Below, piece after piece: positions 1 through 10,076 of a DNA stretch of 64,000 nt. The DNA is from Hansfordia pulvinata (lineage: Eukaryota > Ascomycota > Sordariomycetes > Xylariales): positions 2,937,001-3,001,000 of the forward strand of contig BJKQ01000006.1 in NCBI GenBank assembly GCA_006538405.1, in the 5' to 3' direction. Each line of letters begins with the position of its first letter. The first letter of the stretch is position 1. The notes below the pieces were generated by a model. The model was not told the DNA's origin, made no database searches, and saw nothing but the letters and a program-made list of their open reading frames with translations. The translations under genes were made by a program, and so were the position numbers.

Positions 1-44
1 ACTTCAAGGAAGAGGACGAGTTCGATATGGATCTGACTGTATAG
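1..44 (+). CDS. 3' end of an unidentified protein-coding gene (partial)
   Basis: The first 44 bases read, from base 3, as the tail FKEEDEFDMDLTV followed by a TAG stop at 42-44. The acidic, hydrophilic end and good codon use suggest the last codons of a gene that enters from the left edge. Nothing in 13 residues identifies the family. It would converge on NPR3, which ends at 1028 on the other strand. A chance reading frame is possible. Confidence 0.45.
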   Translation, partial: FKEEDEFDMDLTV

Positions 45-1027
45 GGAGTTTCTCCACCAACCACAACCCCATGGCTGATGCGGGCCATCCGCGATAGATT
101 TTGGGGCTACGCATACTCGCCTCTTTCCACCACCTGCTCCACCTCCTCAAACACTCATCCATCTCAGCACCTTTACTACGTCATATTTCGCATCTTGGGT
201 TTGCATCTCGGCAGGATCAGCATCTATACTCTACAGCCATTTTCGTTTCTTTTCATCTCTTTTTTTTGTTTCGACCCGGAGGGAGGGCAAGGGCTCCCAT
301 CATTGCATCACAGGGTCGTTGCGGCGCGGTCAGGCGTTCTCCCCCTTTTGCTTTCAGCTTCTCCTATTTAACTTTTTATGTTTTCTCTCAGCATGGCTGC
401 ATGACTGCACTGGGTCCGGGTCCTCTAGCATGGGCTTGTGCGGGTTTCTTTCGTGCGTGTGCAAGTGAGCACACGAGCCGCTTTCTTTCGTTGCTTACTG
501 CAGGCTCACTTGGCTGCATCATCTATGATACCTGGTGGACTGGAGTTCTGGGCTGCTCGCCAGCGTTTTCCCATGCTTTGATTTCTCTCTATTCATTGTC
601 TCATTCCTGTTCACATGTAGCCAGCCACTCGAGTCAAGTTGGCACAATACCTCGATGTATGTATCTATCCCGGTTTCAGCGAAGCCTTGTTCCCAAAGGC
701 CTAGCATAATCTACAGAGCCCCGGCTCGAGTAACCTACAATCCCGGTGCACTCTTCCCAAATCTGACGCGTATGTCAGACTGCTAAGAGATGCTTGTAGT
801 CACAGCTGCTTGAAGAATTGCGCGAGGCTCATGGCTGGTCCTTACCGTCCGGCCGGCGCCAGTAACAGCCGGGAGAAGCGATATGCTTCACAGGAGCGTC
901 CCGTGGTGGAATCATTTTAGCCCAAGGGGTCACCCTGCGTGCGCTAGCTGGGTGTTGATCTTATCCTCTCCTCCTTCATTCTCGCCTTGATCTCTCCCAT
1001 TTACTGTCATTATCATTAAGTATACTG
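45..1027. other. Spacer between convergent gene ends
   Basis: About 1 kb between the tail of the left-edge gene and the stop of NPR3. It is pyrimidine-rich (many tctct and ttttt tracts), as expected of 3' untranslated regions. Open frames here have no family resemblance and overlap in several frames, so none is called. Confidence 0.6.
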
Positions 1028-3498
1028 CTACCAGTGACGCACGGTGATGAGGTACTCGCTCATGGCCGTCAGGAGGTTCCACGTCTCCTTACGTTTGAGG
1101 TCCTCCTGCAGGGCGACGCGCTCGAGAGCCGAGCGCCCGTTGAAGTACTTCCAGAACACCGGCCAGGCGCGTTGGACCTTGGGGTCGCGGAAGCGGCGTC
1201 CGATGGCCGACAGGTACAACGAGTCCTTACCCGTGGCCTTCTTGGCATCGACAATGATGTAAGGGGCCAGGCGCGCCAGGTGCGGCGCGTCGTTGACCGA
1301 CGGGTGGTCCGTCGCCACAGGCACCTGCTTTCGCGCATGCGCCGCCGCCTTCTCGGCGGCCTCGCGCCGGGCCTTGTCCGCGATGCGCTCCAGCCGGGCC
1401 TTCTCGGCGACCTGCTCGCCTAGCGTCGTCTGCTGCCGATCCGTCGACGACGACGACGTCGTCACCGCCGACGACGCATCGTCTTCGTACTGCGGCTCCG
1501 GTTCGAGCCCGACCGACGGCGACGTCGCCCGCGAGTTGTCGCCGGCGTCACTCTCGCCGGGAACATCAATGCTGCCCTCGTCGCCGGCGCCGGCGCCCGC
1601 CCCCAAACTGCCCTCGGCGCCTGGCGAGGCGACGCGGCTGGCGGTCGCGGTGGCAGCGGCAGCTGATGAGGAGGCGTTGGCGGCCCGGAGCTCGTCCGCC
1701 TCGAGCTGGTACTGCACCTCGTAGAGGATCTCGGGCCAGACGACGACGTAGGAAAAGGTACACAGCTGGGTCACCCAGCCGCCACGCATCAGCCAGGCCA
1801 GCATCTGCAGGTACGTGGGCCGGTGACTCTTGGTGGGGGAGTGCCATTTGTAGGCACGCGGGGCGGCCGACAGATCCGCCAGAAAGTCGGGCAGAGGGGG
1901 CGCCAGAGGGAAGGCCTTGGCCCAGTTCCGGCTGGCTTCGGGCAACAGATCAGTGTTGCAGTTGGGCGATACAATGTAAACATCTCGCGGGTGCAAAGGG
2001 GGAATGGCGATGGCGCGTCTCCAGAAGATAAAGTGCTGGGCGTATTTGCGCACTTGCGCAGGCGAAAGCCCGTTGCCCTGGCTGATGTGGTGGAAGCTGT
2101 TATGGCCAGTTAGGAAGCGTCAGAAATACAACCAAGTAAGTGTCGGCCGGGCAGGCCATGGAAGCTGAATAGCTGTAACTCACGACATGGTAGGCTTGGA
2201 CAGACGCACGAACTCGACCATGGCGGCCGATGTCTCGTCCGGATCTGCCTGCAGCTCTGCGATGATTTTCTTCTCGTCTGTTATAGGAAGCAAAGCAAAG
2301 TTCTTGTCGAGAAAGACGGGGTCGTCTAGCTTATCTTCAACGACGAAGTTGTTGGCCGTGGTGATCCAGAGGCCCTTGGACCCGTCGTCATCATCCGTGG
2401 GCAGGTCGGCCAGATAGAAGGGCATGGGTATTTGTACCGAGTGCGTGAGGGCGCCTTCGGGAGTGTCGAGCTGGAGGGCAGCGATGCGGTTGTGGGAGAC
2501 GGCCTCGTAGACATCTTGCATTGAGGCTGCCAGTGAAGAGGCGGTCAGTATGTCCTTCCAGAGGACACTCATGCGCGTTTCTGGAAAAGGTGGTCAGCAG
2601 GACTCGTGTGGTGAGCGAGGTGGCAGGCTTGGATTGGTGAGAGAGAGGGACGTACTTGCTTCGCGGCCCTTGTCCTTGAGGGCCAGGATCTTCTTAGACT
2701 CTTTCCATACGAAGTCGCTCTTCTCCTGGCTGTACTTGTACGCCTTGTTGATTTTCTTAATGATGTGAAAGTGCAGCGTATCGGCGAGCTCCTTGGCCTC
2801 GTGCCTCTTGGGGTTCAGGATAAAGACGAGGTTAAACATGGTCATGCCGCTCTTCTTCTCCTCGGCCAGATCTTCCGAGTGGTCGTGCGTGGGCTCCTTG
2901 ATCTCGACGGTAGGAGCCTGGGCGGGGGTTCGCGGGGGTTCAGCAGTGGACCTGGAAGCCGAGGCGGTCTCGGGGTCGTCTGCGGAGCGCGGTGCCTGGG
3001 ACTGCTTGGGGTGCCGTCTCTTCCTCTTCTTCCAGACGCCAGACTCGGGACGAAGACGGGGTAGGAGAGGCAGTAGAGCTGGTCGAGGGCGACGTGGAAC
3101 TGCTTCTTGTGAAACGCGCGGGCGGGGGTCAGCAGGCTCTCGAGGTCCTTGGTGGGGTAGCCGGCGACGTGCTCCCAAGGGACAATGTGGGAGCCCGAGT
3201 CGGTCTCGAGATGGTCGTCCTGGTTCCAGTTGTGGAGGTCGACAGACGAGTCACCGAAAGGGGCGCTGGACATGAGTTCGAGCAGGTCGTCGTTGCCGCC
3301 GTCGGGGTCGCCGCCGTCGTCGCCATCGTCGTCGCCGCCCTGGTCGGCGAGCTTGGGGCAGGAGGCGGGGAGAGCTGCAGGGTGGGAGGGGATGCGCTGT
3401 GGGTAGTGGAACACGAATTGGGGGCCGTCGCGGGACCGGTTGACGACGAGGGCAACACCCAGGAAGTTGGACGTGTTGGGGAGGATAGGCGAAGCCAT
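1028..3498 (-). CDS. NPR3: Nitrogen permease regulator 3 (GATOR1/SEACIT subunit), 3 exons, one apparent base deficit
   Basis: Npr3 pairs with Npr2 and Iml1 in GATOR1/SEACIT at the vacuole, where the complex inhibits TORC1 when amino acids are scarce. Coding exons are 3498-2656, 2580-2184 and 2096-1028, joined by GT-AG introns of 75 and 87 nt with matching phases. The start MASPILPNTSNFLGVALVV followed by FVFHYP is the family N-terminus. The middle has NLVFILNPKRHEAKELA and SVLWKDILTASSLA; the C-terminal part has AQHFIFWRRAIAIPPLHPRD and ends near LITVRHW. The first exon switches frame between YPVFV and ESGVWKK at a GGG run (3047-3049). One added base gives 770 codons (769 aa), normal for the family. 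A low-complexity Ala/Gly/Ser stretch lies before the final domain. Identity is firm; the frame break is most likely a sequence error. Confidence 0.93.
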
Positions 3499-5157
3499 GG
3501 CGGAGGGGCAAGGGCGCAGGACGGCGGCGTCGGCGTGGCCAGCGGCGGTGGGTATTAGCAGGCAGTGGCCGGCGCAGAAGCAGCAGCGGCGGCAGCGGCA
3601 GCAGAGCGCGGCCAGGCGCAGCCTGGGCTAGCGTGCGTCGTGTTCGCGGAGTGAATTATGTTTGGGATCGTGGTTCAATGTTGTGTCTGTCTGTGGTGGT
3701 ACGCGACATGTGATGGCGGCCGGCGGCGGCAAAGGCCGGCGTGGCGGAAGAGGCGCGAGGGGAGGGGCAGAGTTAGGTACATCCACCTAAGCACCTGATA
3801 GACGACCTCACGGGGCCTTCTTGGAGTTCGTGACTGGGTACCTAAGTACCTCACCTAACCCATAAAGTCATCCACGAGTAGATAGGTACCTGGACTCTTA
3901 CCTATTGCTGAACGCCATCACAACCCGCCGAACACTCGATTCGGACACAATGGTTATTTTGTTTACGAGTATATATGCCACACTCGCGCGAGCAATCACG
4001 CATGTACTCGTACGGCTTCACCGCATAATCCTCATTCCTGCTAGTACCACCGTCCGGGAACGCTTCTCCTTAAGCACCCACCACTTATGGATAGTTTGCA
4101 GCACTACCGAGTAGGTAGGATGACCGGACTCCTGTGTCTGAAAGGGGCCTACGAGTATTGTTGATTGTAAGAGCGTGAAAGACTTTGGGAGTCTTGCCGA
4201 CAGCCTCGCGGGTGGTCTGACTTGAACACCCCGGGGGTTGTATACAAGTCGGAGACCATAAACTGAAGCAAGCCCAGAGGTAATAACCTGAAAGCGTGCC
4301 GGCGGCTAAGAGGAAAACACAGGCGCCTTTTTTTGCATTCGTTTGTACGGCAAGTCCGTCGTATTCTAACACACCAATCGTTGTATGATTCTCCGAGAGT
4401 CAAGTGCTTATGAGCTTTCCCATCGCCACAGCAGCAGGAAAGGGGAGGACCGGGCTCTCTGGCCCCGGTCCTCTGGATACATGGTTCCTTGCCAGCTCCA
4501 ACTTGCTGCTGCCACTTCGCACGGCGCCAAGTTGATGATGCAGAATGATCGTTGCCAGGGACTGGTTTGATAGATTTGTGGTATTGATTTTCATGTACAA
4601 GAAGGCCATTGTCGTCGCGTTCGTGTCAGGCGTACGGGGCGCGAGAGCGGACTCGGCCCTGTCTCCGTCTGTCCGCCCCGCTGCATTCCGCCGGTTCAGC
4701 CGAGAATCGACGGCCCCGAGACGGGTTGCGGCCCCACCATTCCCGTTCTGCCTTTCTTTTCTCATTGATCCTCCGGTCATTGAGTATCTGTCACCAATGG
4801 AAGTAGGTAAGGTAACAGCAGCCTGCCCACTCCCATCGCGTCATGCAGTGTCATCATCGTCTACTTAATCACCTGGGTAGGTGCCTCCACCAGATACCTG
4901 CCTTAGTTGGCCCTTTCCCTCGTCGCGGCCACAGGCAGCTGCTGAGACTTTTTCGGGGTTCATCAGAACCCCAAGTCGCTCGCACACAGGCCTTCAAACA
5001 CAGGCCTTCAGACACATGCCCTCGAACACAGTCGCTCGTGATACAGCCTTGCGCTGCAATGATATGTTTTGTCTAGAGTCTCCGCCCGCGACACAAACTG
5101 GCACACGGCCAGAGGGGCGCGCTCGCGGGACCACGCGTCGCAAGACCCAGACCCATA
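3499..5157. other. Intergenic region upstream of NPR3
   Basis: About 1.66 kb with no gene I can support. The stretch next to NPR3 is rich in GCAGCGGCG and would hold its promoter and 5' leader. Between 3777 and 3900 there is a cluster of TAGGTACC/CACCTA words, and TACGAGTA-type words occur at 3964, 4005 and 4150. Near 4980-5010 the phrase acacaggccttca is repeated in tandem. Frames on both strands are short and overlapping. Confidence 0.5.
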
Positions 5158-6088
5158 TCAGATGTGAACGGCGCCAACCAGGCCGATACCGACGCCGGCC
5201 AGCACGCCGGCCACGCAGGCGGCCGCCGTCTGGCGCGGGCCCCCGGCGGCGGCGTTGCCGCTGCCGACCAGCCCGCCCTCCGTGCACTGGCTGGGCTCGA
5301 ACTCGCGGCAGCCGACGGACGACAGGCTGGAGCAGATGGACGTCGCGCTGGCCCAGGCGACGGTGGCGTGCGTCGGGGCCACCGTCGTCCCGCCGCCGCC
5401 CGGGACCGCCACCGTCACGCCGTAGCTTCCGTCGTTGCTGCCGCCCCCGGCGCCCCCGAGCTCTGCCGTGCAGGCCGCGTAGTTGCTCGAGCACTGGCTC
5501 AGCGCCGTCGTGCATGCGGGCGGGTTGGGGAAGGCCGTGGGGACGTAGGGGAAGGAAAAGTAGCTGTTCTCGACGAAGGAGGGCGTCGCCGTCGCCGTGC
5601 CTGTCGGCGCTGAGCCTGTGCATACTGATCTATTGGGTGCGGTCAGAAAAGGAGGCATCGAATCGAGAGGGTGCCAACCAAGAGAGAGGGAGGGAGGAAG
5701 AGAGAGAGAGAAGCGAAAGGGAAGCTACAGAGAGAGGGATTGAAAGAAAGTCATCGACGGGCCCACTTGAAACTACCCTGCCAACAGCAACGGGAACGGG
5801 AATGGATTGATGTACTCACTTGGCGGGGCAGCAGGCAGCCTCTTGGTTGTTGTCGAGAGAGCATTTGGAGCCGTTCTGGCAGCAGGTGCCGGCAAAGGCC
5901 TGGCCCTGGTCCTCGCAGCTGAAGTAGTCGGCGGGGCACTGAACGGCGCGCTTGAGGACGGAGGGGGAGAAATCGCGAAATGGCCGTTCCAACTCGGCGT
6001 GTGCGAGCGCAGAGGCCGTGACCAGCATGAGCGCCGCTGCGGGCAGGAAAGCCGTATGAGGGCCCTGCCGTCTCGTGCGTATCCTCAT
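5158..6088 (-). CDS. Secreted Cys-rich GPI-anchored protein
   Basis: Two exons, 6088-5820 and 5629-5158, joined by a 190-nt GT-AG intron (donor GTGAGT, acceptor AATAG), give 246 aa. The N-terminus has an Arg-rich n-region, a hydrophobic core FLPAAALMLVTASALAHA and a likely signal cleavage. A Cys cluster follows (CPADYFSC, TCCQNGSKC, AACCPAKSVC), then a Thr/Ala/Gly-rich part with scattered Cys. The C-terminus has small residues (GSGNAAAGG) and a hydrophobic tail AACVAGVLAGVGIGLVGAVHI with no charges except the penultimate His, typical of a GPI signal. This architecture is common in cell-wall or surface proteins of filamentous fungi. No catalytic motif is visible, so the function is unknown. 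A surface or wall role is inference. Confidence 0.85.
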
Positions 6089-6305
6089 GGCTTGCTTTCG
6101 TGTGTGCTTGTGTTCGGTCGTGTTGGGGGGGTGTTGGTGCGGGCTCGTGGCAGCTGGGCTGAAGCCAGAGTCTATAGTGGCGCACCAGAGCAGACCGACT
6201 GAATGAAGGGTCGGGGAAGTAATAATTGGTTGGGCTCGTCAAGAATGTGAGACTGAAGATCTTCCAGCGGGGGCGGTGGTGCTGGCTAACTACAGCAGTA
6301 GTGGT

Positions 6306-6325
6306 GGTGCGGTGCGGTGCGGTGC
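6306..6325. repeat. (GGTGC)4 microsatellite
   Basis: Four perfect copies of a 5-base unit upstream of the GPI-protein gene, on the promoter side. No further role can be read from the sequence. Confidence 0.85.
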
Positions 6326-6500
6326 AGTGGTTCGTGATGGGTTGAACTGTTGGATGGACGTCGGGTTTCGGGTGGCGGCGCCAGCAGAGGGTTGCGCTTT
6401 TTGATTGTCGTCTTGGAATCACGGCGGCGCAGAGAGAGGTTGGCGGCGCAGAAAGTCGCAGGGACAGGGTCGGTAAGAAACGAAGGTGGTGGTGACGAGA

Positions 6501-6524
6501 AGCAGCAGCAGCAGCAGCAGCAGC
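6501..6524. repeat. (AGC)8 trinucleotide repeat
   Basis: Eight perfect AGC units in the divergent spacer upstream of the GPI-protein gene. It is noncoding as far as can be seen. Confidence 0.9.
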
Positions 6525-6556
6525 TATGACCAAGTCGGAGACGGCCGCAGAACTGC

Positions 6557-6588
6557 GCGTGGGTGCGTGGGTGCGTGGGTGCGTGGGC
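6557..6588. repeat. (GCGTGGGT)4 octamer tandem repeat
   Basis: Three perfect copies of GCGTGGGT and a fourth that ends in C. It lies 33 bases after the AGC repeat in the same spacer. Confidence 0.88.
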
Positions 6589-7948
6589 AGCAGGGCTGGG
6601 CGGGCGTGTGCTCGATGGGGCGTCTGGTCGTTTATCCTATTGCCCGGTCTTTTTCTGGACCTGGCTCGTCGTCGACATGGGGACCCGGAGCACAGACGGG
6701 TATCACATTACGGAGCAAAGGCGGGTATCGTGACGATTTGCAGATCGAATGGCGGTGGTGGAGTGGGATAGCGAGAGTGCAAGTACGGACCCCGGTGCCT
6801 TGGTTGCGGAATGCTCTCCTACGGAGGGGTGGTTGTGATTGGGCTCACGGGAAGAGGTACTCGTCAAAGTCGTTGTTATCCTTTCTCTGCAGGTGTAGAT
6901 TCGAGGGGTCAGAAGTGACATCTCGAACATAGGTCTTAATTATCATGATTGATGAGCGCAAGCTGACCAGCGGGTTCGGGGCTGTCCATACCTCCTACCA
7001 CTGTATCTTACGGAGTACGAGGGAGAGACATCCCGGGCGGCGGTGCTGCGTTGTTCGCCCAGCAACCAGCCAAAACCGTCGTGGGCGGGGCCCGCAGCTC
7101 GGGAGACGTGGGGACCCGCTCAACTGCAGGTGCCCCGAAGTTCAATGGTGGCCTCGCTACGTTCAAGTACTTGTGAGAACTAGTTGCAGTACCGTCCGAC
7201 TGAAGCGACAAACGCGTAGAGAACCTCCAGCTTGGCCGGTGTTGTACGTACCCGCAGATACATATATGTAGGTAGATAGATAGTACGAGTATCTAGATAA
7301 CATCTACGGGACCGCGTCCATGCGGTCTCTGAGAGAGCGCCAGACACATTCCCTCCTCGCGAAGGGCTGGAAACCTGCCGGCTGCCCCGTCGCAGTGGAG
7401 GCCACTGACCGCCCTATCTGATGCGCTGTACGGGCGAGCACAAGTCGCGGACGCCCGCCCCGCAACGAGAGGAATCCGAGGCTGCACTGCACCGGGCTGG
7501 GCTGGGCTCGCCCTCACCTCCAGACCGTGGGGCCGTCTTAGCGGCTCTCGGGCGCTGTAGCTTTCAAGTCAGCGGGGCACCACCTGAGGGTGTGGACGGC
7601 AATTGATCAGTTAAGGTAGAGAGAGGTACGAGCCGGGAGAGTACTCGTACCTTCCGCTGCATCCACTCACCTACATACACGCTGTACGACTAGGTACCGG
7701 GAACCTTAGGTACCCATATTGATCGGCCCACTACCACGCTCATCATGCACCACGCGCGTGCAGACTGCGAATCCAATCTGACTGGATCTGTTGGTGCCCA
7801 TGTCCGCACTCGAGCAAAGAGAAGCCCGCCGCCCATCAACTCCCACCACGGCCCGCCCGCAAGACGAGACTGCGCATCACCGTCACCACCACGTCCCATA
7901 CCGCGACAGCCCCCCTCTCGGCCAGTTCAGTGCCTTCTCTGACAGACT

Positions 7949-8544
7949 ATGGCGGTTGGTAGTCCGGGGTCCGGCCCCATCACCACCAAGCCCATCCCGT
8001 AAGCGGCTCTCGCCCTCTCGCACGCAGACGCAGACGCATGCGCAGACGCACGCGCATCTTCTTCTTTCATCTCCGGGCGCCTGCTTCTCTGCTTTTATAT
8101 CACTTTAGAGCCGGCTGGCTAATCCTGTTCGCCTCGCCATATATAGCCCCGAGCGAGGCAGTTTTCCGCTTGACCACGACGGTAGGTTTGTCTCTGTGTC
8201 CGGGCGGGCGGCGGTTTGTTCGGACTTGTCTGTGTCGCGCTGACAATACATTTGCCCCTGCCAGCCGAGTGCAAGCATGTCATCGCTTCTTATCTGTCTT
8301 GCATCAAGAAGGCCAAGGGCGTGAATGACGATGCCTGCCGCAACCTGGCAAAGTCCTACCTCACCTGCCGCATGGACAAGTAAGTGCTGCTCTCTGCCGG
8401 CGTCCCGCGGGCAATTTCTGTGCCGCGAGCGAGCAATAGGTCTGATCGATCTTGTGCAGGAATTTGATGGCCAAAGATGACTTCAAGAATCTCGGCTTCG
8501 GCCCCAAGCCCGAGGAGGGCAAGAAGGGCGAGCTGAGATGGTGA
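7949..8544 (+). CDS. COX19: Cytochrome c oxidase assembly protein Cox19 (twin CX9C), 4 exons
   Basis: Cox19 is a small intermembrane-space protein needed to assemble cytochrome oxidase, probably in copper handling, and it folds through Mia40. Exons 7949-7998, 8147-8181, 8265-8379 and 8460-8544 join with correct phases to give 94 aa. The first exon encodes MAVGSPGSGPITTKPI; the second, only 35 nt, encodes PERGSFPLDHD, a hallmark of the family. Twin CX9C motifs are complete: Cys31/Cys41 and Cys53/Cys63, in CKHVIASYLSC and CRNLAKSYLTC. The family signature NLMAKDDFKNLGFG follows. Donors are GTAAGC, GTAGGT and GTAAGT. Both the length and the motif spacing match the family. The start is the first ATG in a frame that splices correctly. 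Confidence 0.95.
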
Positions 8545-10076
8545 AAGCCCTCACGCGCGCCCACCCAATGCCCCGTGAAGACGCCCCTCAAGGCGGCGCC
8601 ACACGATGATGCGTCACGGGAACGAGACCAGGGCGAAAGAGAGGTCAACTACCTACCGTGTGCAAGTCCAAACAGATGGGTGACCGCGTGGCACCTGGAC
8701 TTTGAGGAGCCATCCCGCCGTTCATACCTGATCCAGCTCGCATGACCCCGGCACGACGGTCAGCCATACGGGGACCTGGGAGGGCTTTGGAGCAGGTTGC
8801 AGCATTCCGGCCGAACGGCATGAATTCTACCATACCAAATGTATATACCGAATGTAATCTAAAAGAAGGCACAATGTACGATTCTGGGCTCAGTTCAGAG
8901 ATGGGACACGATGCGGGCACGGATAGGCGGTGCACACGAGGCCACATATTCGGTGGAAGACGACGCACGTGACCCGGGCATGGGACGCCCGCCGGGTGCG
9001 AGACGCCCGGCGATTTTACCCCAGATTGACCGCGGCGAACCAGCCGCGCTTGTCGCTCGGGCTTGTCGTTCGGGGGATGAGCTGGCGAGGCGAGCTGGCG
9101 ATTATCCCAAGGAGCCGGTTCCTGTCGCATGCCGTCCCGGGTTGTTCCCGAGGGGGGCCGGTGTTCGAGGCGGGTCAGGGCATGGCAGGTTAGTTAGGCC
9201 AGGCCCCGGCCCCGGCCGGGGTAGAGGGTAGAAGCCGGCTGTCACGGGCGCACCCGGCTATCCAGAGGTACGAGCACTGAACTACATGCATGGAATGGGC
9301 AACTCCATAAGGTTGTTTGGGCATTTACAACCCACAGTCCAGATGAAACATGGCCTGCATCATGTATTGTATCATTATCGATGCAAGGAGATACATGATT
9401 GTTCACTGTGGGTAGGCGGTTTCTCAGGTACACAGCGTCAATGCATGGGTGCGAGAGGCAGGAGCTTCAGTCGTACCTTACCTGGTATGCGGGGAGGTAG
9501 TAGGTAGGTACGGTAGGTACGTGGGTAGGTAGGAGTTACCTAAGGTATGTAGTGCCTCGGAAGACCAGCAGGAGCTGTCCCGCCCGTCCCACGGCCGGGT
9601 CATCCGTTGCGACCCGGTACCGGACCGCCCACGGTCCGGAGTGCCCTGCCAGTGCCTGCTCACGGGGTAGCCATAGCCAGGCCTTGGCTCTATTATACCT
9701 ACCCTGGCTGGCGCTGCTCGTCAGGCCGCATCTGCTCTCTCTCTCTGCTCGTGCTATATCCGTCCCGTCCGTGTCCAAGTACCTGCTTGCCGTTATACGG
9801 TAGTCAGTCAGTCAGTCGCCTTGCCAATCACACCTTGGCCTTGACTTTTGGCCTCTCTCTCACTTTCGCGCCTATCTCACCAAGTTGCATTCACAGAATA
9901 CCTACCGGACAGACTCGTGTCTCGCCTGCGCTTCCGCCCGCATTGCTTCCCCCCTCGAATCTCTATTTCTCCCCTCGTACACAGCAAACCCCGCGTGACA
10001 TGGGATCTCGGACAGCTACGTAGGTAGAAACGAGAGAGAGGAAATCACCAGACCACCGCTTCTCCCCCAAGCCACA
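8545..10076. other. Intergenic region, COX19 3' side to SCS fusion promoter
   Basis: About 1.5 kb with no supported gene. It contains a CCGG-rich patch at 9190-9230 and a dense TAGGTAGGTAC cluster at 9490-9545. A pyrimidine-rich leader (about 9730-9990) precedes the next gene. Confidence 0.5.

Larger units (their letters stand above)
6089..7948. other. Divergent intergenic region between the GPI-protein gene and COX19
   Basis: About 1.86 kb holding both promoters and no supported gene. It contains three short tandem repeats, listed separately, plus TACGAGTA/TACTCGTA words at 7284 and 7642, TACGGAGTA at 7009, and TAGGTA-type words around 7266 and 7693-7715. The leader just before COX19 is C-rich. 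Confidence 0.5.

Noticed and set aside
3044..3060. Programmed ribosomal frameshifting in NPR3 and the other genes
   Set aside because: No slippery heptamer or shared structure is seen, and eight unrelated housekeeping genes with the same sense of shift at G/C runs fit base under-calling better.
6501..6588. CRISPR-like array from closely spaced repeats
   Set aside because: The units are 3 and 8 bases with no spacers; they are simple microsatellites in a eukaryotic genome.
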